DNA of 64,000 nt, taken from NCBI RefSeq assembly GCF_002412165.1, contig NZ_NXIA01000004.1, positions 62,001-126,000 on the forward strand. The letters are read 5' to 3'. Each line of letters starts with the position of its first letter. The first letter of the stretch is position 1. The notes below the pieces were generated by a model, which saw nothing but the letters and a program-made list of their open reading frames with translations, made no database searches and was not told the DNA's origin. Positions 25,176 through 33,509 of this stretch are shown here, one piece after another. The position numbers were made by a program, and so were the translations under genes. Source of the DNA: Curtobacterium sp. 'Ferrero' (GTDB lineage: Bacteria; Actinomycetota; Actinomycetes; Actinomycetales; Microbacteriaceae).

Positions 25176-25448
25176 ATGCCGAGGGACTACACCCACCTGC
25201 CCGGTGCTCCTCGTGCCGAGGACCTCGTCGTCGAGGTCCCCGCGTTCGAGGACGACCGGCCGCAGCCGGAGCCCGAGCCGCCGGCGGCCGCGCCCGAGCT
25301 CGTCGCCGCCACGCGCTTCGCGCAGACGTCCCACGAGGCGCCGACGATCCGACGGACGCAGATCCGCGCGGGCCTCTGGATCGCGGGTGTGCCGATCGTG
25401 GCGCTCGTGGTGGTCGCGGTGGTGCAGATCATCTTCGCTGATATGTAG
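25176..25448 (+). CDS. Hypothetical small tail-anchored membrane protein
   Basis: I do not recognise a family. The 90 residues comprise an acidic, Pro/Glu-rich soluble part (1-65) and one C-terminal hydrophobic helix (AGLWIAGVPIVALVVVAVVQIIF) with almost nothing after it, so it should be tail-anchored with its head in the cytoplasm. GGGGG precedes the ATG by 6 nt. It lies 73 bp after the sensor kinase and may be part of the same envelope-regulation locus, but this is only positional. Confidence 0.6.
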   Translation: MPRDYTHLPGAPRAEDLVVEVPAFEDDRPQPEPEPPAAAPELVAATRFAQTSHEAPTIRRTQIRAGLWIAGVPIVALVVVAVVQIIFADM

Positions 25449-25473
25449 AGTTGTACGCCGTGGGGCAACGGCG

Positions 25474-26013
25474 ATGAACAAGGATGCACGGACCCGCCTC
25501 CGCGCGTTCGTCGACGAATCGAAGGCGAAGGACTCCCTGCTCGTCTCCGTGGCGCTCGAGGTCAGCGCCGTGCAGGATGCCCGAGATGCAGTCCGGTCCC
25601 TGATCCTGCCCGGCCAGAGCCGACTGCACATGCGGAAGGAGAGCGACCGACGACGGCGCTCGATCGTGAATGCCCTGGCGGTGCCGACGATCTCGACGAC
25701 GGTCATCCGTGCCCCGAAGGACGGTCGCACTGACCGCGAGCGCAGATCCGCCTGCATCGACGCCCTCGTCCGGGCTGCGGTGTCCGACGGGATCGATCGG
25801 ATCTGCTTCGAGATCGACGAGACCCAGCAACGTCAGGATCGACAACGCATCGTCGAGACGCTGCACCGTTTGCGCCCCCTGACAGTGGAACACCGTCACG
25901 AGCGGGCGTCGAACGAACCGTTGCTCGCACTGCCTGACGCGGTCGGATGGGCCTGGGCCAAGGGCGGCGACCGGCGTCGGAGGTGCGGACCGGTCCGCGT
26001 CACCGAAGTGTGA
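25474..26013 (+). CDS. Orphan protein with possible RNase H-like (DUF3800-type) signature
   Basis: Not firmly recognised. The 179-aa protein has an early D-E-S (residues 13-15, in RAFVDESK), a middle F-E-I-D-E near 112-116 and a late LLALPDAVGWAWAKGGD, a spacing of acidic residues like that of RNase H-fold proteins such as DUF3800. The many Arg residues suit nucleic-acid contact. Base composition is visibly less GC-rich than in the neighbours, and the two-component operon is separated from the GT2 gene by it, so it may be an acquired gene. It starts at ATG 25474, 25 bp after the previous stop. A nuclease or transposon-related role is a guess. Confidence 0.5.
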   Translation: MNKDARTRLRAFVDESKAKDSLLVSVALEVSAVQDARDAVRSLILPGQSRLHMRKESDRRRRSIVNALAVPTISTTVIRAPKDGRTDRERRSACIDALVRAAVSDGIDRICFEIDETQQRQDRQRIVETLHRLRPLTVEHRHERASNEPLLALPDAVGWAWAKGGDRRRRCGPVRVTEV

Positions 26014-26059
26014 AGCACCCGCCCAGCGAAACCGCTCTCGACGTCGCGCACCGACAGCG

Positions 26060-26099
26060 CGAGACCCGAGCACCCAACCGTCCGGATGGGTCTCGGGTC
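26060..26099 (+). terminator. Hairpin after the orphan gene
   Basis: Two alternative 8-bp stems share this site: CGAGACCC with GGGTCTCG, or GACCCGAG with CTCGGGTC. It is 47 bp after the orphan's stop and separates it from the GT2 gene. Confidence 0.45.
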
Positions 26100-26200
26100 C
26101 ACTTCTCGCAGCTCAACGCAACGAGCGAATTCAGTACATCAGAACGGGATCGAGCACGGCGATCGGTTTCGGGGCACTCCGGGAACCGTGACGAGGCGTT

Positions 26201-26207
26201 CTTAGGG
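26201..26207 (+). promoter_or_regulatory. CTTAGGG leader motif before the GT2-GtrA gene
   Basis: This heptamer begins exactly 61 bp before ATG 26262, matching the copy before the GT39 gene. The equal spacing also supports 26262 as the start over the ATG at 26235. Confidence 0.5.
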
Positions 26208-26261
26208 CGGCCACAGTCTCCTGCTGCGGTGTGCATGACCCTGCTGCCGAACCTGATCGGC

Positions 26262-27539
26262 ATGACGGAGACGAACCAACCCCTCGAGATCGACATCGTC
26301 GTCCCCTGCTACAACGAGCAGGACACGCTCGCCGCGCACGTGCGACGACTGCACACGTTCTGCCGGACGTCGATGCACCACACCTGGCGGATCACGATCG
26401 CCGACAACGCCTCGACCGACGACACGGCGAGGATCGCGGACGACCTGGCCGCGATGCTGCCGGAGGTCCACGCCGTGCACCTGCCGGCGAAGGGCCGCGG
26501 CCGGGCGCTCAAGGCGGTGTGGGGCGCGTCCGAGGCGCAGGTCCTCGTGTACGTCGACGAGGACCTGTCCACCGATCTCGCCGCACTCGAGCCCCTCGTG
26601 GCGCCCCTGCTGTCCGGCCACTCGGACCTCGCGATCGGCACACGCCTCGCCGGGTCGTCCCGGGTCGTGCGCGGCAGCAAGCGCGAGTTCATCTCCCGCT
26701 CGTACAACCTGCTGCTCCGCACGACGATGGGCGTGGCGTTCTCCGACGCCCAGTGCGGGTTCAAGGCCGTCACCCGCGAGGCCGCGGAGCACCTCCTGCC
26801 GCTGTGCGAGGACGACGCGTGGTTCTTCGACACGGAACTCCTGGTGCTCGCCGAGCACGCCGGGCTGCGCGTCCACGAGGTCCCGGTCGACTGGGTGGAC
26901 GACGTCATCTCCTCGGTGCACATCGCCTCGACCGCGACTGAGGACCTGAAGGGGATGTGGCGCGTGTCCCGCGGACTGGCGACCGGACGGATCCCCGTCG
27001 CGCGCGTCTACGAGGCGATCGGTCGACGCCCGTTCACCCCGCCGCACGTCGGCATCCTCGGCCAGGTCCTGCGCTTCGGAGCGATCGGCGTGTTGTCGAC
27101 GATCGCCTTCGCCGTCCTGTACGCCCTGTTCCGCCCGGCGATCGGCGCCCAGACGGCGGACTTCCTCGCCCTGCTCCTCACCGCGATCGGCAACACCGCG
27201 CTGAACCGCCGCTTCACGTTCGGGGTGCGGGGCCGGGCCGGCGCCGGGATGCACCATGTGCAGGGGCTCGTCGTGTTCGGGATCGCCTGGGCCATCACGT
27301 CGGGGTCGCTCGTGGTCCTGCACGCCACCACACCGAGCGCCTCGCACGGGGCGGAGATCCTGGTGCTGACCGCTGCGAACCTCGTCGCGACGCTCGTGCG
27401 CTTCGTCCTGTTCAAGGCGTGGGTGTTCCGCTCCCGGCGCCGCCCCGAGCTCATCCGCCCCGGGTCGACCCCCGCGACCGACGCGGCGAGCCTCGCGGAC
27501 ACCGAGCCGATCCCGGTCGAGGAGCACCGCGCGGCGTGA
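26262..27539 (+). CDS. GT2 glycosyltransferase fused to a GtrA flippase-like domain
   Basis: A 425-aa two-domain protein. Residues about 8-250 are a DPM1/YkcC-like GT2 enzyme that makes a polyprenyl-phosphate sugar: IDIVVPCYNEQ, the VYVDEDLSTDL acidic motif and the GFKAVTREAAEHLLP block. Residues about 260-385 are a four-helix GtrA domain (LRFGAIGVLSTIAFAVLY to LVRFVLFKAWVFR), thought to help flip the lipid-linked sugar. Product and flippase would feed the GT39 enzyme encoded upstream, as in ykcB/ykcC pairs. The start at 26262 is preferred over 26235 because the leader then aligns with that of the GT39 gene. It ends at a 14-bp-stem terminator. Confidence 0.88.
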   Translation: MTETNQPLEIDIVVPCYNEQDTLAAHVRRLHTFCRTSMHHTWRITIADNASTDDTARIADDLAAMLPEVHAVHLPAKGRGRALKAVWGASEAQVLVYVDEDLSTDLAALEPLVAPLLSGHSDLAIGTRLAGSSRVVRGSKREFISRSYNLLLRTTMGVAFSDAQCGFKAVTREAAEHLLPLCEDDAWFFDTELLVLAEHAGLRVHEVPVDWVDDVISSVHIASTATEDLKGMWRVSRGLATGRIPVARVYEAIGRRPFTPPHVGILGQVLRFGAIGVLSTIAFAVLYALFRPAIGAQTADFLALLLTAIGNTALNRRFTFGVRGRAGAGMHHVQGLVVFGIAWAITSGSLVVLHATTPSASHGAEILVLTAANLVATLVRFVLFKAWVFRSRRRPELIRPGSTPATDAASLADTEPIPVEEHRAA

Positions 27540-27574
27540 CGTCGTCCAGGCCGACGGCGAACCGCACGACCGGA

Positions 27575-27612
27575 CGCACCTCGCACCATGGCCACCCGTG
27601 GTGCGAGGTGCG
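27575..27612 (+). terminator. Strong hairpin terminator
   Basis: A perfect 14-bp stem (CGCACCTCGCACCA with TGGTGCGAGGTGCG) around a 10-nt loop, 35 bp after the GT2-GtrA stop. Confidence 0.75.
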
Positions 27613-27938
27613 TCGGTTGTGCGAGTGCAGGCGGCGCCACGGGGACGCGCGATGCGGCGCGCGCGGCACATCGGGGCGCGACCACGGCGCGACACGGCAC
27701 GGGCGGCGCGGGTCGACGCGACCACCAGCGCGGGGCGACGCGCGGTGGCGGACCCGCACCGTGCCTCCCGTCCAGCCGGTCTGTTGCGTCGGCGGTATAC
27801 CAACCCGTAGCATCGCCTCACCGCACCACCCCCACAGGGCCCGACCGTCAGCACCCGACGGCCTGCCCGCGGCGAGCGCTCCGAGGATGCAGCGTGGCCG
27901 TCCGCTGCCTGTCGGCACACGCTCCACTGGACCCGCAC
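27613..27938 (+). other. 326-bp leader region of the glutamate synthase-like gene
   Basis: No gene is supported here. It contains GCACCGTGCCTCCCGTCC at 27756-27773, which is the right half of the dispersed hairpin family with no left arm, then a promoter near 27784-27813 and a leader of about 120 nt. I see no riboswitch that I recognise. Confidence 0.5.
27784..27813 (+). promoter_or_regulatory. Probable promoter of the glutamate synthase-like operon
   Basis: TTGCGT (27784-27789) and TAGCAT (27808-27813) are separated by 18 bp. This is the best sigma-70-like pair in the leader region. Confidence 0.45.
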
Positions 27939-30900
27939 GTGAACCACTCCTCCTTCGGTCTCTACGACCCTGCCCGCGAATCGAGCGACTGCGGGGTCGG
28001 CTTCATCACCCGTCTCGACGGGACGCCGACCCACGACGTCATCCGCAAGGGCGACGAAGCGCTGTGCTCGATCCCGCACCGCGGCGGCAAGTCCGCCGAG
28101 GGTGTCGGAGACGGCGCGGGCGTGAGCATCGACCTGTCGGTCGAGTTCTTCAGCGCGATCACCGGTGAGGCCCTGCGCGCCGGACACTTCGGTGTCGCGA
28201 ACTGCTTCGTGCCGAGCGACGCCACGCCGACCGGTGCCGCCGAGCGTGCCGCCGCCGTCGCCACGGTGACCGACGCCATCGAGCACGAGGGCTTCGAACT
28301 GCTCATCGTCCGCGACGTGCCGGTGGACCACTCGGTCACGCGTCCCGAGGCGGAGCAGTACCAGCTCCCCATCGTGCAGTGGGTGTTCCGTGCGCCGTCG
28401 TCGTGGACCCGCGCGGACGTCGACGCCGCCGCCAACCGTGCGCTCCTCGCCGTCGAGCGCGTCTCGTACACGCAGGCCGCCGAGGCGCACGCCCCGCACG
28501 CCGCCCTGTACCCGCTGTCGCTCAGCGCGCGGACTCAGATCCTCAAGGGGCGGCTGAACTCGGGCGAGGTCATCTCGTACTTCCGCGACCTCACGGACCC
28601 GCGGCACTCGGTGCGGACGCTGTACTTCCACACCCGGTTCTCGACGAACACCGAGCCGCACCCGACGATGGCGCAGCCCTTCCGGCTCATGGCGCACAAC
28701 GGCGAGCTGAACACCGACCGCAAGAACCGGCTGTCGGACGAGGCCCTGGCACGTGCCCGCACGCGGAGCATCGTGCGGCCGCCCGGGCAGTCGGACTCGA
28801 GCCGCCTCGACCAGACGCTGCAGAGCCGGGTGTTCGACGACGGGCTGGACATCGTCGAGGCCGTCGTCACGCTCATGCCGCCGGCGTGGGAGAACGACCG
28901 CACGCTGTCCGCCGTCGTGCGGGACATGCTCGAGTACTTCTCGCTGTACGAGGAGAAGAACGACGGGCCCGCCGCGGTGATCTTCAGCGACGGTGACGTG
29001 GTCGGGGCCCGGCTCGACCGGCTCGGCCTCCGTCCGCTGCGCACGGTGCAGACGGACGAGTACCTGATGGTGGCGTCCGAGGCCGGCCAGGTGACGTTCG
29101 AGCCGGAGGGCGTCGTGCACCGCGGCCGGATCGAGGCGGGCGGCATGCTCGTCGTCGACCACCGCTCCGGCACGGTGATGCGCTCGGACGAGGTGCTCCG
29201 GATGCTCGCGGCGCGCAAGCCCTACGCCGAGCTGCTCGACGCGGCCCGGGTGGACCTGGACGACCTGCCGGTGCCCGGCTACCAGCGCGGGACGACCACG
29301 CTCGGCTACGACGGCGACCTGTCGCTCGCGGGGCGGTACGTGGCGTACTCGCTGAACCAGGAGAGCTTCCGGTTCATGCTCGACCCGATGCTCGCCAACG
29401 GGTCGGAGCGGATCTCGGCGATGGGCTACGGCACCGCCATCAACGCGCTCAGCGACAGCGAGGGCGGCATGGCGAAGTACTTCTCGCAGCGCTTCGCCCA
29501 GGTGACGAACCCGCCGCTCGACTCGATCCGCGAGGCCGACGGCATGTCGATGCGCGTGGCGCTCGGCGCCAAGCCCGACGGGACGGGGTCGACGAGCCGC
29601 CAGCTCGTCGTGCAGTCCCCCGTGCTCGGGCACCTCGACATGGTGCGCCTGCGCGACCAGGACATCGTGCCGCTCGAACGCTTCGACATGCTCTACGTGC
29701 CGGTGCTGGGCGACGAGCAGGCGAACGCGGACGCGGTCCGCTCCGCGACGGAGCAGCTCGCCGAGGCGGTGGCGGCGTTCGCCGAGCGGTCCGGCGGCAT
29801 CGCGGTGCTGACCGACCGCAGCGTGTCGTCGACGCACGCACCCCTCCCCGTGATCCTGGCCGTCGCCGCCGTCAACCAGCGACTCATCGAGACCGGCCTG
29901 CGGCTGCGGGTCTCGATCGTCGCCGAGTCCGGTCAGCTGCCATCGTCACACCACGTCGCCACCGCGCTCGGCTTCGGTGCCTCGGCTGTGTACAGCCTGT
30001 CGGCGCGGCTCCGTGCGGAGGAGAAGTACCCCGCCGAGGCTGCACCCGCGGGCGAGTCCACCGCGACCGACCTCGCCCTGAAGCGCTTCCGCAAGGCGGC
30101 CGAGAAGGCCCTCGCGAAGACGATGGGCCGTGTCGGGCTGTGCACCGCGGAGAGCTACATCGGCGGTGAGTTCTTCGAGCCGAACTACCTCGACACCGGC
30201 GACGACCTGTTCGCCCGGGTGTTCCCGCACATGGACGCCCCGGTCGGCGGTGTCGGCTTCGCCCGCATCGCGCAGGCCGCGACCGACTGGCACGAGCGTG
30301 CCCGGAGCGTCGACACCGAGGGCCAGGTGCCGCTGCTCGGGCTCTTCAAGGAGCGCTCGGACGGCGCCGGCCACTCGTTCGGCGTCGCGAGCGTCCGCGG
30401 CTTCGGCGGCATGACCGAGGAACGTCCGGCGTTCGAGCGCTCCGGCGACTCCGAGGCGCTGCGGCTGCTCACGCTCCGCCAGCTCGACGACTCGTTCGGC
30501 ATCACCGACGCCGCCTACCGGAACACCGGGTACGACCGGCTGAGCGATGCCGAGATCGACGCGCACCGCATCACGCCGGGCTACGTGTCGTTCCTGCAGA
30601 CGACGCACGAGGAGCGGTCCCGCCGCCCCGCTGCGCTCCGCGACGTGCTCGCACTGCCGGCGGACGTCACGGGCATCGACGAGGCGGAGGACTTCGCCCG
30701 CGAGCTCGGCCGCTTCGCGACGCGCGGCAACGCCAGCATCACGGTGCGTGGCCTGTCCGGGTCGCGTCCGGCGCCGGGTGACGACGAGCGGACGGGAGGC
30801 CCCACCCGCTTCCGCCTGCAGCTCACCTCCACGGGACCCACCGGAGCACTGCGCCACCGGGCCCTCGCGGACGGGCTCGCGCTCCTGCACCCCGGCCTGG

Positions 30901-33509
30901 TCGACGTCGACTCCGTCGCCGACGACCAGGTGACGCTCCGCGCCACCGGCGCCGCGGCCGACCTGCTCGGACTGCTGCAGCAGGCGCCCGCGAGCGTCGA
31001 CGTCGCCGAGGTCCAGCCGGCGCACGAGATCACGCGCACGCTCGCATCCGGCGCGATGAGCCACGGAGCCCTCGTGGCCACCGCGCACGAGGCCGTCGCG
31101 CACGGCACGAACATGGTCGGCGGCATGTCGAACTCTGGTGAGGGCGGCGAGCACCACTCCCGCTACGGGACGATCCGCGGCTCGCGCATCAAGCAGTTCG
31201 CCTCCGGCCGGTTCGGCATCTGGGCGGGCTACCTCGCCGACCCGATGCTCGAGGAGCTCGAGATCAAGATCGGCCAGGGCGCCAAGCCCGGCGAGGGCGG
31301 CCAGCTCCCCGCGCCGAAGGTCACGGTGGACATCGCCGCGGCCCGAGGAGGCACGCCGGGCGTCGAGCTCATCTCGCCGCCGCCGCACCACGACACGTAC
31401 TCGATCGAGGACCTCGCGCAGCTCATCCACGACTGCAAGGCCGCACGGGTCCGGGTGGTCGTGAAGCTCGTGTCCTCCGAGGGCATCGGCACGATCGCGG
31501 TCGGCGTCGCGAAGGCCGGCGCGGACGTCATCAACGTCGCCGGCAACACCGGCGGCACGGGCGCCGCGGCCGTCACGAGCCTGAAGTACGCCGGCCGCTC
31601 GGCGGAGATCGGCGTGGCCGAGGTGCACCAGGCCCTCGTGGCGAACGGCCTCCGCCAGAAGGTCACGCTCCGCTGCTCGGGCGCGCACCAGACCGGCTCC
31701 GACGTCGTCACGAGCGCCCTGCTCGGCGGTGACTCGTTCGAGTTCGGCACGACCGCGCTCATGATGCTCGGCTGCGTCATGGCGAAGAACTGCAACGTGA
31801 AGTGCCCGGCCGGCCTCACCACGAACGCCGAGGCGTTCGAGGGTGACCCGCGTGCACTGGCGCAGTACCTGCTCAACATCGCGCACGACGTGCGGCAGAT
31901 CCTCGCCCGCCTCGGCCTGCGCTCCCTGCGCGAGGCCCGTGGTCGCACGGACCTGCTGCAGCTCCTCGACCACCCCGCGTCCGTCGGTCGGCTCGACGTC
32001 CGGAACCTGCTCGCGCAGGTGCCCGAGAAGGTCGTCACCGACCCGGAGTACCTCGAGAAGGACTACCGCACCGACGATGCCCTCATCGAGCAGGTGCGTG
32101 CCGCGCTCGTCGACGGGCACGAGCACTCCCTGACCGTGGACGGCATCGCCCTGGGCAACGCGGACAAGTCGGTCGGGGGCCAGCTCGGCATCGACGTCGA
32201 GCGCATCCTCAACCACGAGCTGCGCGGCGTCGACCTGTCGGCGCACCCAGCGATCACGACCGACGACCGCGGTCGCCGTCGCCTCGTCGACGGCGCGCTG
32301 ACGATCCGCACGAGCGGCTCGGCCGGGCAGTCCTACGGCGTGTTCACGAACGACGGCACCACCCTCGAGCACGTCGGCACGGCGAACGACGGCGTCGGCA
32401 AGAGCCAGTCCGGCGGCCGGATCGTCGTGCGCGCACCCGGCGGCGGCAGCGTCGAGCGCGGCGGGAACGTCCTCGTCGGCAACTTCGCGCTGTTCGGCGC
32501 CACGGGCGGACGGACGTTCGTCGAGGGTGAGGCGGGCGACCGGTTCGCCGTCCGGAACTCCGGTGCGACCGCGGTCGTCGAGGGCGTCGGCGACTTCGGC
32601 TGCGAGTACATGACCGGCGGCGCCGTGTTCAACCTCGGCGGCTACGGCAAGGGTCTCGGCAACGGCATGTCCGGCGGGTTCCTCTACCAGTACGACCCGT
32701 CCGGCGCGGTGACCGAGCGGGCGAGCACCGACTCGCTCCTCGTGTTCCCCGTGACCGAGACCGAGCGCGGCGCCTTCCACGAGGCCGCCGCGAAGCTCCT
32801 GCTCGCGTGGCACGTCGAGGCCACCGGGTCGACCCTGGCCGGACGGCTGCTCGCCGAGTGGGAGACCACCCGTGAGCACGTGTACGTCGGCATGCCGCGG
32901 GCACTCCTCCTCAGCCAGGACGCCGACGAGATCCTCGCCGCCGCGACCCGGCCCGAGCTGCTCGACGAGCTCGCGAACTCGGTGGCGACGGACAAGCTCC
33001 GCGCGTTCAAGGTCGACTACCGCGACCAGCGCACCGTCCTCGACGGCCGGGCCCCCGCGCTCGGCGACCAGGGCGACGACATGTTCTCGTTGCTGTCGTC
33101 GTACGCGGTGCTCGGCGTCGCACAGGACGTGGCGCAGGAGCGGGTCCCGGGCGCCGGTCCGAACGACCCCCGCGTGACCGAGGCGGTCCGGAACCTCGTG
33201 CTGACCGAGGACTTCCAGGTCAAGCAGCGCGTCGTGAAGTACCTCCGCGGCACGTTCGACCGGTTCGCGGACGACGAGCTCGCGACCCTCATCGCCGTGA
33301 AGCGGCTCGACGACGCGAAGCGGGCCCTCGCGCAGCGGAACAACCGCAGCGCGGACATGCCGGGCACCACGGGGTGGATCATGCACCAGAACGCCAAGAA
33401 CGCCGGACGCGTGCGAGCGGCACGCTTCGACGAGCTGCTCGCGAACGCGGCCCTCGAGGACCTCGCCGGCCGCGCCCCGCAGGCACCGACCGAGGCGGTG
33501 TCCGCATGA
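27939..33509 (+). CDS. gltB: Glutamate synthase large-subunit homologue (extended GltB)
   Basis: A 1,856-aa protein built like the glutamate synthase alpha subunit, which hydrolyses glutamine and uses the ammonia to make glutamate from 2-oxoglutarate. Order: class II amidotransferase with nucleophile C18 (DCGVGF, exposed after propeptide removal) and H253-N-G-E-L-N-T; central domain (YFSQRFAQVTNPPLDSIRE); FMN/synthase domain (AMSHGAL, GEGGEHHSRYGT, GQGAKPGEGGQLP, SPPPHHDTYSIEDLAQL); GXGXG domain (SAGQSYGVF, GGRIVVRAP). It is about 330 residues longer than usual, with an insert before the FMN domain and a C-terminal extension of about 180 residues. The iron-sulfur cysteines are C1279-x5-C1285-x3-C1289, one residue shorter than the usual x5/x4. 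GTG 27939 is the closest start to the Cys. The stop overlaps the next gene; no gltD is present. Confidence 0.85.
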   Translation: MNHSSFGLYDPARESSDCGVGFITRLDGTPTHDVIRKGDEALCSIPHRGGKSAEGVGDGAGVSIDLSVEFFSAITGEALRAGHFGVANCFVPSDATPTGAAERAAAVATVTDAIEHEGFELLIVRDVPVDHSVTRPEAEQYQLPIVQWVFRAPSSWTRADVDAAANRALLAVERVSYTQAAEAHAPHAALYPLSLSARTQILKGRLNSGEVISYFRDLTDPRHSVRTLYFHTRFSTNTEPHPTMAQPFRLMAHNGELNTDRKNRLSDEALARARTRSIVRPPGQSDSSRLDQTLQSRVFDDGLDIVEAVVTLMPPAWENDRTLSAVVRDMLEYFSLYEEKNDGPAAVIFSDGDVVGARLDRLGLRPLRTVQTDEYLMVASEAGQVTFEPEGVVHRGRIEAGGMLVVDHRSGTVMRSDEVLRMLAARKPYAELLDAARVDLDDLPVPGYQRGTTTLGYDGDLSLAGRYVAYSLNQESFRFMLDPMLANGSERISAMGYGTAINALSDSEGGMAKYFSQRFAQVTNPPLDSIREADGMSMRVALGAKPDGTGSTSRQLVVQSPVLGHLDMVRLRDQDIVPLERFDMLYVPVLGDEQANADAVRSATEQLAEAVAAFAERSGGIAVLTDRSVSSTHAPLPVILAVAAVNQRLIETGLRLRVSIVAESGQLPSSHHVATALGFGASAVYSLSARLRAEEKYPAEAAPAGESTATDLALKRFRKAAEKALAKTMGRVGLCTAESYIGGEFFEPNYLDTGDDLFARVFPHMDAPVGGVGFARIAQAATDWHERARSVDTEGQVPLLGLFKERSDGAGHSFGVASVRGFGGMTEERPAFERSGDSEALRLLTLRQLDDSFGITDAAYRNTGYDRLSDAEIDAHRITPGYVSFLQTTHEERSRRPAALRDVLALPADVTGIDEAEDFARELGRFATRGNASITVRGLSGSRPAPGDDERTGGPTRFRLQLTSTGPTGALRHRALADGLALLHPGLVDVDSVADDQVTLRATGAAADLLGLLQQAPASVDVAEVQPAHEITRTLASGAMSHGALVATAHEAVAHGTNMVGGMSNSGEGGEHHSRYGTIRGSRIKQFASGRFGIWAGYLADPMLEELEIKIGQGAKPGEGGQLPAPKVTVDIAAARGGTPGVELISPPPHHDTYSIEDLAQLIHDCKAARVRVVVKLVSSEGIGTIAVGVAKAGADVINVAGNTGGTGAAAVTSLKYAGRSAEIGVAEVHQALVANGLRQKVTLRCSGAHQTGSDVVTSALLGGDSFEFGTTALMMLGCVMAKNCNVKCPAGLTTNAEAFEGDPRALAQYLLNIAHDVRQILARLGLRSLREARGRTDLLQLLDHPASVGRLDVRNLLAQVPEKVVTDPEYLEKDYRTDDALIEQVRAALVDGHEHSLTVDGIALGNADKSVGGQLGIDVERILNHELRGVDLSAHPAITTDDRGRRRLVDGALTIRTSGSAGQSYGVFTNDGTTLEHVGTANDGVGKSQSGGRIVVRAPGGGSVERGGNVLVGNFALFGATGGRTFVEGEAGDRFAVRNSGATAVVEGVGDFGCEYMTGGAVFNLGGYGKGLGNGMSGGFLYQYDPSGAVTERASTDSLLVFPVTETERGAFHEAAAKLLLAWHVEATGSTLAGRLLAEWETTREHVYVGMPRALLLSQDADEILAAATRPELLDELANSVATDKLRAFKVDYRDQRTVLDGRAPALGDQGDDMFSLLSSYAVLGVAQDVAQERVPGAGPNDPRVTEAVRNLVLTEDFQVKQRVVKYLRGTFDRFADDELATLIAVKRLDDAKRALAQRNNRSADMPGTTGWIMHQNAKNAGRVRAARFDELLANAALEDLAGRAPQAPTEAVSA

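Noticed and set aside
27613..27938. A riboswitch or glutamine-responsive RNA in the leader of the glutamate synthase-like gene.
   Set aside because: I see only GC-rich local pairings and no conserved riboswitch core.
26202..29837. A 1,211-codon open frame on the minus strand.
   Set aside because: It runs antisense to the GT2-GtrA gene, an intergenic leader and the start of the glutamate synthase-like gene, ignoring their borders, and has no recognisable domain.
29946..33386. A 1,146-codon open frame on the minus strand, antisense to the glutamate synthase-like gene.
   Set aside because: In very GC-rich DNA, the antisense of a real gene stays open for long distances. This frame has Val/Arg/Asp-rich sequence without any known motif, and the plus strand carries all the conserved motifs.
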